A DNA stretch of 34,200 nt from Chara braunii (lineage: Eukaryota > Streptophyta > Charophyceae > Charales > Characeae). The notes under the pieces were generated by a model. That model worked only from the letters and a program-made list of their open reading frames with translations, was not told the DNA's origin and did no database searches. The stretch covers positions 659,492-693,691 of the forward strand of contig BFEA01000503.1 of assembly GCA_003427395.1 (NCBI GenBank), in the 5' to 3' direction. Both the position numbers and the translations under genes were made by a program. The number at the start of each line of letters is the position of its first letter. Position 1 is the stretch's first letter. Below are positions 27,285 to 34,200 of this stretch, in pieces.

Positions 27285-29995
27285 ATGCCACGTATCCCCC
27301 GAGCGGTATGGATCAGCAGTTTTCGTGAAGATCACGCCATTGACGATGACGTCAACTTACGCTCTGATTCGATCAACTGTGCTGAACTGGGGGTGCAGAG
27401 CACACGGAGATCTAATGGATGATGATGGTGCCACCTGGACGATCTCCGAAGCTCGAAGGACAGGGGGTTGCATATGACAGGGCTGCAGAGAGCGGGATCC
27501 GAAACCGCACGAGAAACACGATCCACGCAGATTTTGCGACGGATGTTGTCGCCAGCTCATCATGCTGATCCAAGCTCCTACTTCGCCTTGCTTTTTCGTT
27601 CCTTGTACTTATTCCTGCTTCTTCGTCCCCTCCCCTTGTTCAAGCTTTCATGCAATCAGGAGATCACATAATTTTGGAACCCCCTGCGCGTCACATATGT
27701 GACGAACCACTTCCCGACCCCGTGCTATCTTTCGTACCCCCTTGGCCCAGTACCCCTTTGTGTATCATACCGACCCCACAGAACCCTCGTCGCTTTTCTT
27801 GATTTCAGGCGCCTTGTTTGAGCCCCCATTTTTCGGAAGTTCTATTGATTTTTGGAATTCTGTTTTTTTGCAATTCGAAAAATGCACGGGAAATTTCGCA
27901 CGCCTTAGCGAGCACACTGGGAATCGGGCTCGACAGTTAGGAATTACGGAATAAGCGAAGCTCGACGTATCTCGCGCGGATATGGTGATTTCAATTTTTG
28001 AATTGGTGTAGGATATAGGCAAGCTGTAACTGTTTCGGTGCCTTTTTCTCTTGCTGTCGGCACCTCGCATGCGAGCATCCTCCTCCTTATTTCCTGCGTC
28101 ATCCTTCCCCCGCGTGCGGGTATGAGGATCGGTGATTGGAGTTGAGTAAGTGATTGGCCCGGGGCCATACTGAAAATTCACGGCAAGAGCGCCTTTGTTG
28201 TTGCGGATCTTTATCTTTTGGTGTGAGTGCACGGCGGCAATGTCGAATGTCCTCTTTCGGATCTCCGTATCTCCTATCTCGATATTTCTCTCTCTCTCTC
28301 TCTCTCCTCTTTCTCTGAGTCGAATGGCGCTGTGTTATGAGTTTGTCCTTCCCGTGAGTAAGAATGAATCTGTGTGCTTTCCTGTGCGAAGGAACTTCTT
28401 CCGGAACTCTTTCTTTAGTTTCCTGGGTAATCCCCAGATGTCGAGGAATTGATCCTCTTGTTTTGTGAGTGGTGGATGCGTGTGTACAGTTTTCTCGGTT
28501 GATTTCTGACCTATGCACCCCTGGTCCTTTTCGCACCTTCCACAGTGGATGTATGTACGTAGATGCTTGTCTTTTTGCATTGAATAGACTCGACGCTCGA
28601 TGGGATTTTGTTCGAGAATGCAAGAGTGTTTAGATCTGTGGTTCTGAATGCACTGCGCATGCCACCTGCCTTATACTGCACGACATCTGCCACCAATCTA
28701 CAGGGCAACCTCGAAAAACAAGGCGCCTCATCCTGATCAAACTGATAAACGCTCCCTCTCCCGTGTCGAAAAGAATTGATTGGTTGTTGTGCGGGTGTCG
28801 TTTTTCCTTGATGACGTCTCGGGATTTTTGCAATTGATTGATATGTGGACTGACGAACGCCCTTCGATCGGGCGCCAGCCTCCCGTATCTCTCGTGCCGA
28901 CGCGACCTTTTCCTTACGACAAGGAAAGGACACGTATATGCGAGTGGGACGTATGAGAAGCTGTCGCACGGATCGGCAGACGGTATTACTTCCCCCCTGA
29001 AAATCGTTGCTCAGGATTCGTGGATGCTGGATTTGTCATTATTGATACTCACTTTCCGCCTTACTCGGTATTATTGCCCTTTAACGAGTTGATCGTCATT
29101 CCGTGGACGGCAGTGGAACCCCACTGGCCTCGCACTCTGTGCACTGAGTGCCAGCGTTTCGAGCGCTACGAATCCAAGGACTTTCACTACCGTATACGGA
29201 ACGCCAACGAACATAGAGAAAGAGCCACACGACTGAGACCCTCCACGTCGGGCTCAGAACTGACCAGCGAGCAACGCCGTGACTTAATACGCAAGCGAGA
29301 CACGCGAAGCGTGCCGAAGCCTTTTTGCTCTAAACGAAGGGTCGTAGCAAGGTGGGAAGTACGACAGTACTTTTTGGATTAAATTTGTATTCCTCTCTCC
29401 TTTCGCGCCGAATTCGCGCGCGCATTCTGCAACGCGCGAAAAGCAACCGACTCACTTCATCGAACCATCACGGGGGATTTCAGTTATGTCTGTGTCCCCA
29501 CACTCAATTTCCAAAAATCCTTCGCACACCCCATCTTGCTGTTTTTCTGGGCCTCTTTTTCGCACACTTAGCACTCCGAACGGAAGACAACACGGGGCGT
29601 GAGGTTTTGCGCGTCACATGTATGTGGATTAGTGTGATGGTGTGGGAAGGGTGGGGGACAGGTGAGTGGCAGCGTGAAATAGGGAAAATAAACGCAAAAA
29701 AACATTTCATGACCAAACAAATGAAGAAAAAAGTGCTAAGAAAGAAAAGAAAGTGCTCTTCTCACAGATGGTGTCTGCTCCAGGCGGGGTGTCAGATGTC
29801 AGGGCATGATTCACTGACCATGGCTGTGGCAGTCAAGACGGTTGCATGTGAGCCGGCACATGGACCATATTCATTGACAATAGTCTGAGGCTTCCTTGAA
29901 ATAGGCCACAGTGCACGCTGTTCGGTTGTTCTGATGGAAGTTCTCTTTGGCAAAGGAGGGCAAGAGTAACTCCATGCACCATTTGCTGTATGGAA
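27285..29995. other. No recognised gene; possible gypsy 3' untranslated/LTR region
   Basis: Contains a perfect 14-bp palindrome GTCACATATGTGAC (27690-27703), just after TTTTGGAACCCCCTGCGC. A similar TGCGCGTCACATGTATGTG lies near 29609. A (CT)n run occurs at about 28287-28308. The frames at 28838-29092 and 29020-29382 (LCTECQRFERYESKDFHYRI) look weakly protein-like, but no domain was recognised. No second copy of this stretch exists in the window, so a 3' LTR cannot be confirmed. Confidence 0.4.
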
Positions 29996-30062
29996 GGGGA
30001 TCGAACCCTCCCCAAACACCTCCCAAACCACAATCAATTTCCAACGATGAAGCCATTCGCCT
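29996..30062 (-). mobile_element. tRNA-like Pol III promoter pair (SINE head)
   Basis: On the minus strand, TGGCTTCATCGTTGG (30055-30041) resembles a tRNA A box and GGGTTCGATCC (30008-29998) is a near-consensus B box 47 nt later, a tRNA-like spacing. The B box sits in a T-arm-like hairpin (GAGGG-TTCGATC-CCCTT). The rest does not fold as a tRNA, so this is probably a SINE head rather than a tRNA gene. Its 3' end and tail are not defined. Confidence 0.45.
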
Positions 30063-30349
30063 TTGCCTTGCCGTGAATGAAATATGCGTGATTTCATTAC
30101 CCAAAAAAATTGGTCTCGTTTTCATGCACGTTTGGAACCGCCACAGGACTCCCACAGCAAAAAGGAAAGAAAAACCTACCAATCAGAGAGCAAAAAAAAA
30201 ACATCCTTTTCCCGGGTTTAATTCACAAAAACTTGCTACAGCTGATTTCCTGTCGAATCCACGATGCCTGACAGTCACACACCTCAAACACTACTCCGCA
30301 TACTGTGTACCGCGCACAGCACGGAGGCGCAGCCCGGAGGGGGGCGGGG

Positions 30350-30442
30350 AACAGTTAGCCGTAGGGCCTCATGATACTCTTTCTTCAATTGAGCAGTGAT
30401 TTGGTTAAAAAAAAAAACAAAAACAGTTAGCCGTAGGGCCTC
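30350..30442 (+). mobile_element. 51-bp A-tailed insertion between 21-bp target duplications
   Basis: An exact 21-bp repeat (AACAGTTAGCCGTAGGGCCT plus C) occurs at 30350-30370 and 30422-30442. The 51 bp between (30371-30421) end in an A-rich tail. This is the signature of a heavily 5'-truncated retroposed RNA with its target-site duplication. The source RNA is not recognised. Confidence 0.8.
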
Positions 30443-30451
30443 GCCACACAG

Positions 30452-30570
30452 ACTTTTTTTTTTTTTTTTTTTTGAAAAAATCTCATCCTTGCACATTACC
30501 AAAGGGCGAGGCCGGGGACCTCACAATTCAACCCGGAGTTATCCCGGCAGCATCAGCCGGTTTAGCTTTT
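30452..30570 (-). mobile_element. SINE-like family C, copy 2
   Basis: A T run (30454-30473, the A tail on the minus strand) is followed by GGGCGAGGCCGGGGACCTCA and CAACCCGGAGTTATCCC. These match copy 1 at 17189-17275. The T run interrupts CCACACAGACTTT, which is the end sequence of the MITE at 30863-30970, so this copy may have landed in a MITE end. Confidence 0.55.
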
Positions 30571-30862
30571 GAAACCCACATTCAACCAAACTCAATTATC
30601 CCCTGCTACTTCTTACCGATCCTATGCTTTCCCACCTTCCTATATCTTCTACTCTACCTTTCTGTAAACTAACCATTCCCCTCACCTATTCCTACTATAT
30701 TGCCGAAGAAAACCTCCCTCCCCGGTCTCACTCATAGAGGCCCAATACGGCCTCCCCGAACCTAATGCGGTTCAATATAAACAAAACTGCCTCTCTATAA
30801 GACCCTAATACTACAGGAATCTGCCCCCTTCTTCGAGGCTGAAAACCGAGAAGCCAAGTAAG
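30571..30862. other. Nothing recognised
   Basis: AT- and C-rich sequence without a recognisable frame, repeat or RNA. Confidence 0.4.
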
Positions 30863-30971
30863 CTACACAGACTTTCGAAACATGCAAAAGACAAAAATGT
30901 TGCGAGTGAATCTAGTCGTTTTTCTAGCAAAAAGTACATTCTCTTTTTGCACGTTTCGAAAGCCTGTGTGG
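30863..30971. mobile_element. Short MITE with ~27-bp inverted repeats
   Basis: Left end CTACACAGACTTTCGAAACA, then TGCAAAAGA. Right end (complement) CCACACAGGCTTTCGAAACG, then TGCAAAAAGA. The element is about 109 bp and non-coding. Pieces of the same end occur at 30435-30450 and 31072-31109. Confidence 0.7.
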
Positions 30972-31024
30972 TGAGGCCCGTAGACGTGCCTCAATCGACG
31001 TCGACGGCGGCGGTGCACAAAACA

Positions 31025-31157
31025 GAAAAAAAAGAAAAGAAAACGAAAAAATGGCCAACCCTGCGACCCTCAGACTTTCGAAACATGCAAAGACAAAAAT
31101 GTTGTAAGTGAAAAAAAAGAAAAAGAAAACGAAAAAATGGCCAACCCTGCGACCCTC
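31025..31157. repeat. 47-bp direct repeat flanking a MITE-end fragment
   Basis: A 47-bp block (A-rich, ending ATGGCCAACCCTGCGACCCT plus C) at 31025-31071 recurs at 31110-31157 with one extra A. The 38 bp between them (AGACTTTCGAAACATGCAAA onward) match the left end of the MITE at 30863. The Lys-rich frames here are shadows. Confidence 0.8.
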
Positions 31158-31567
31158 CCAGACCCCCGCCTTTTCTTTTCTTCTTCATCCTTCGGATTTC
31201 CCAAAACAGAAATGTCGGGCGCCGGCCACAAACATCTTCGCACGACCTCTGCTGGCTACCGCTGGTAGTCCAACTTCAACCTATGTGACGACCGCCCCGG
31301 CTACCGGTCGGTTTTATGACAACGACCACACCCTTGTGCTGCAGGTTGCAGCCCCCTCTACGCCCCTCTAAGCTCCTAAAACGGTCGTCGACATTTCCCC
31401 ATCAGGAAACCCGCTTCTGCAAAAAACGCAACCGGGTATAGCGCAGCCTCCTGGCTGCGAACACTCCACATACATCGGTAGTGGGATCTCGCTCCTGTTT
31501 CCATTCCATTTAAAAAAGCTTCTTCTCTCCTAACGTTATACAGAGGACCCCTGCAAGGATAACTATC
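31158..31567. other. Nothing recognised
   Basis: The frame 31108-31371 begins in the poly-Lys repeat and has no domain. No repeats were recognised. Confidence 0.4.
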
Positions 31568-31762
31568 TACGTGAAGGGAGGATTCCTCTGTTGGTGGAGG
31601 GAGGTAATTGCATGTTTGCCCCTTGCCCTAGGTAGTGAAATAGGGTGCAGGGTTGGGATAGCTATCNCTATCTACCTGAAGGGAGGATTCCTCTGTTGGT
31701 GGAGGGAGGTAATTGCATGTTTGCCCCTTGCCCTAGGTAGTGAAATAGGGTGCAGGGTTGGG
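31568..31762. repeat. ~91-bp duplicated block separated by a single N
   Basis: The block from CTA(C)GTGAAGGGAGGATTC to GCAGGGTTGGG at about 31568-31657 is repeated almost exactly at about 31674-31762. The first copy breaks off into ATAGCTATC-N-CTATCTACC. A lone N inside a near-perfect duplication suggests an unresolved contig overlap rather than a biological tandem repeat. Confidence 0.8.
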
Positions 31763-31837
31763 TCCACCAGTGGGGGCTCGGCTACAAGGACTGGGCATTT
31801 GTTAGTAGCTGCGCCTCCCTTTTTTTTTTTTTTTTTT
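31743..31837. repeat. Family D repeat, full copy with T run
   Basis: Reads identically to 17077-17153 (AAATAGGGTGCAGGGTTGGG through TAGCTGCGCCTCCC) and is followed by a T run. A third terminal piece, GCGCCTCCC plus a T run, lies at about 32010-32031. Confidence 0.8.
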
Positions 31838-32360
31838 GTTCTTTAGAGTCTAACACGACCCTATCGAGCAGCTGTTCTTCTTCAGACCTGGGAGCCATGG
31901 CCCTGTCACGAGCTTTGTCTCTTCCCAAATCTTTGCCAACCTGTTATTTATTGCCCATGTCTGTCTTCCTAAATCGCAAGCTCCCTTTTCTCTACCAGTC
32001 GATGCGGATTGCGCCTCCCTTTTTTTTTTTTTCTATATTCTTCTCTCAACTTCTGTTTTTGCCTTTCACTACCTACTCCTAAGGGGTGGACCCCACAGGC
32101 TCGCGGAAAGGCAGACAGTCTGTCCGTGCAGGACGGGGTTCGTCCACCGCGCACGGAGGTTTCCAGGAACACGGGACCCCACCGCACCACGGGATTTTCG
32201 TGTCCACAGACGACCTGCTTGCCCAAACAGGAAAACGCATTCGGCCTTTCCCGAAATGGGAAGTTTACGGTGGCCGCCGTCATTGAACGGGTTTGGTTTT
32301 TGGTCCACCGGATGTCCATGTGCGGGACAAGCGCAGTATGGTGTGACGGGAATATGAGGT
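31838..32360. other. Upstream region of the transposase; no gene recognised
   Basis: Contains the family D terminal piece near 32010. The overlapping frames at 32009-32467 (plus) and 31969-32406 (minus) have no domains. No TATA box or terminal inverted repeat of a Harbinger element was identified. Confidence 0.4.
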
Positions 32361-34097
32361 GTGGGCGACAAACGAACGAGTCCCAACAACAGGACCTGGC
32401 TCCCACGGAACCTCACGGCCGCTGGAGAGTGTCGTCAACCGTTTGGGTTCGGGTCGGGGACCACTGACCGTTGGTGCTCCCTCCGCCATTGCAACGCCAT
32501 TGCCAGTCGCGTCGCGGAACGCGTCATCGCCATTTGCGTTCAGCGCTTGAAAGTGCTTGATCGTGTGGCCATGGAAGCGGGTTTCGGTGATGGAGATGGG
32601 GACATGCCCGACACGTACGCGGCAATGGAACTCGACAGCGGGTCTGGCAGCGGTGCTGCCGGCGCATGCTCGGATGCGAGTGTGGAGTGGGAGGACATGC
32701 TGTTCATGTTGGTTTTCGTCATCATCCAGTGGATGAAGCAAAGGAACGAGGCGGCTATGACCGTTATCGAGGCAGCAGCATCATTGCCTATGTGGGATCC
32801 TGGAATGCCTGTCGTTTTAGCACTGTCGACGTATGGTGTTGGTCACAACCTTCATCTCCTCCATGCGGCCTTGAGTGCCATTCACGAGAGAGGCGAGAGT
32901 AGTGGTAGGATTTGGGTACTTGATCGCAGCGGTGGTGTGTGGAAGGATCTCCAACGTGTGGGTAGGAGACACGACAAGATCTTCAAAAGGTTTTGTAGGC
33001 TCCCTTGTCCAGTGTTTGAGGACGTCTTGCGCCGAATAGCACCTCATATTCAGCGGGCGACAACGAATTGGAGGCAGCCGCTGCCTGCGGAACAGAAATT
33101 TGCATGTGCGCTGATCAAATGGGCCACTGGCGGTTTCTACAGACAGTCTGCTCATGGGTTGGGCATGGGACTGGCCAGTGCACTGCGGAGCAACGAAGAC
33201 GTGGCCGACGCAATCATCAGGGAATACGGTGATGTCATCTCCTTCCCGCGGGGTCGCCGTCTGCAAAAGACATTGGATGCATTTGAACGGAAGGGTTTTC
33301 CAGGCTGTGTGGGTGCAATAGATTGCACTCACCTTTACGTTGAAAAGCCAAGGAAGGAGCGTGGCGAGTGCTACTACGACAGGACGGGACAGTTTCTGGT
33401 CATCGCGCAGGTGGTCTGCGACCACGAATGCAGGATTTTGGATGTGTACGTCAGCTGCCCGGGCTCCAACCACGACTCTCGGGTGTTGCGCTTATCTCCT
33501 TTATACTTCGACGCTCAAAACGGTTTAGGAGTGTTCAGTGTCGGTGCACACATGCTCACTGAGGGGACAAGAATTGGCCGGTATGTACTGGGGGATGCAG
33601 GCTTTCCTTGTTTGTCGTGGTTGATCACGCCAGTTCCTGCTCGTGGTTGTACCGCAGACGGTGTCACCTTCAACGAATCGCACTCCGCTGCAAGGAGCGT
33701 CATCGAGCGAACGTTCGGGATTCTAAAGGCGGTGTGGCAAAATTTTATCCGTCGACAGATTGGCAACTTAAAGACGTTGTGCAAAGAGTTCATGGCCATG
33801 TGTATATTGCACAATATTCTTCAGGACCACAATGTGGACGTCGACGAGCTGTGCGCCTCCGATGGTGATGACTCCGACGACGACAGCCCTCCGCCACGTC
33901 CCCCGCCACCAAGGAGCCCGGCTGCGCGACGACGACCACGGCAGACCTTTCACGATTCAACGGATGAGTCGTACGGCAGCGAGGAGGGGGCGGAGTGTAG
34001 GTCAAGGTTGGTGACGCATGTCGTCCATCATGTTCGAGTGCATGGTGCGCCACAACGAGCTCCTTGGCGTCGAGTGGGTGCACAAGTACAGGCATAG
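32361..34097 (+). CDS. PIF/Harbinger-type transposase (DDE_Tnp_4 family)
   Basis: An uninterrupted 578-codon frame. A helix-rich N-terminal DNA-binding part (FCRLPCPVFEDVLRRIAPHI, then TNWRQPLPAEQKFACALIKW and ATGGFYRQSAHGLGMG) precedes the catalytic core. The core holds GAIDCTHLYVEKP (Asp321), SCPGSNHDSRVLR, YVLGDAGFPCLSWLITPVP (Asp412), VIERTFGILKAVW (Glu449) and the terminal CILHNILQD. All three DDE residues are present. These enzymes cut and paste DNA elements with 3-bp targets and normally need a Myb-like partner, which is not in the window. The domesticated plant ALP1 and animal HARBI1 proteins belong to the same family. The tail after residue 490 is acidic, then Pro- and Arg-rich. The start is uncertain: Met at 32571 (MEAGFGDGDGDM) is a plausible alternative. 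Confidence 0.9.
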   Translation: MGDKRTSPNNRTWLPRNLTAAGECRQPFGFGSGTTDRWCSLRHCNAIASRVAERVIAICVQRLKVLDRVAMEAGFGDGDGDMPDTYAAMELDSGSGSGAAGACSDASVEWEDMLFMLVFVIIQWMKQRNEAAMTVIEAAASLPMWDPGMPVVLALSTYGVGHNLHLLHAALSAIHERGESSGRIWVLDRSGGVWKDLQRVGRRHDKIFKRFCRLPCPVFEDVLRRIAPHIQRATTNWRQPLPAEQKFACALIKWATGGFYRQSAHGLGMGLASALRSNEDVADAIIREYGDVISFPRGRRLQKTLDAFERKGFPGCVGAIDCTHLYVEKPRKERGECYYDRTGQFLVIAQVVCDHECRILDVYVSCPGSNHDSRVLRLSPLYFDAQNGLGVFSVGAHMLTEGTRIGRYVLGDAGFPCLSWLITPVPARGCTADGVTFNESHSAARSVIERTFGILKAVWQNFIRRQIGNLKTLCKEFMAMCILHNILQDHNVDVDELCASDGDDSDDDSPPPRPPPPRSPAARRRPRQTFHDSTDESYGSEEGAECRSRLVTHVVHHVRVHGAPQRAPWRRVGAQVQA

Positions 34098-34128
34098 GTT
34101 GATAGGAGGTCCGCTGTGCACAGGTGTG

Positions 34129-34130
<2 letters not shown>

Positions 34131-34200
<70 letters not shown>
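34131..34200. repeat. (TG)n microsatellite at window end
   Basis: A pure TG repeat to the last base, 34 bp after the transposase stop. Confidence 0.97.

Noticed and set aside
20339-29400. Paired LTRs for the gypsy element
   Set aside because: No long direct repeat was found between the 5' side (19.4-20.7 kb) and the 3' side (27.3-29.4 kb). An LTR call cannot be supported by eye.

Overview
The window looks like repeat-rich nuclear DNA of a streptophyte (plant or green-algal) genome. The evidence is a LINE whose ORF1 has a plant-type nucleic-acid-binding region and a CCHC knuckle, a Ty3/gypsy retrotransposon, a PIF/Harbinger transposase, plant-type U6 and 5S RNA fragments, many A- or T-tailed short repeats and abundant microsatellites. 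A charophyte such as Chara is my best guess for the genus. That is an inference from element style, not something the sequence proves. No bacterial, organellar or viral gene is visible, and I recognise no ordinary single-copy host gene. Almost everything codes for, or derives from, mobile elements.

Layout. 1-2.7 kb: (GT)n, palindromic tandem repeats, a 12-bp minisatellite, and otherwise featureless DNA. 2.75-3.26 kb: a cluster of Pol III RNA relics (tRNA T-arm-like, U6-like and 5S-like segments with A tails). 3.7-6.3 kb: a (TG)n(AG)n tract, an A-tailed SINE-like repeat, two complete and one partial MITE of a TTAA-flanked family, and a tandemly duplicated U6 5' end. 6.3-14.8 kb: a decayed plus-strand LINE (ORF1, AP endonuclease, reverse transcriptase, zinc-binding C-terminus), broken by many frameshifts and stops. 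14.8-20.2 kb: ATC/GAT microsatellite country with a 177-bp higher-order repeat and short repeats. 20.2-27.3 kb: a decayed plus-strand Ty3/gypsy element in the order gag remnant - protease - RT - RNase H - (new ORF) PHD finger/integrase - (new ORF) acidic protein of unknown role. 27.3-32.3 kb: no recognised gene, but several short repeats with readable insertion scars. 32.36-34.1 kb: an uninterrupted PIF/Harbinger transposase frame, followed by (TG)n to the window end.

How the parts relate. The LINE type of machinery is the likely source of the A-tailed, target-duplicated fragments (U6, 5S, the SINE-like family, and a 51-bp insertion between 21-bp repeats). The MITEs would need DNA transposases in trans. 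The intact Harbinger ORF is a possible source for other families, but the TTAA-flanked MITEs do not fit Harbinger target-site rules.

The most unusual items are a canonical PHD finger fused to the front of a Ty3/gypsy integrase in its own ORF, a third ORF group downstream of integrase, and the composite U6/5S retroposon. Three isolated N bases, two of them touching or close to the same repeat family, warn that parts of the assembly may be artificially joined.
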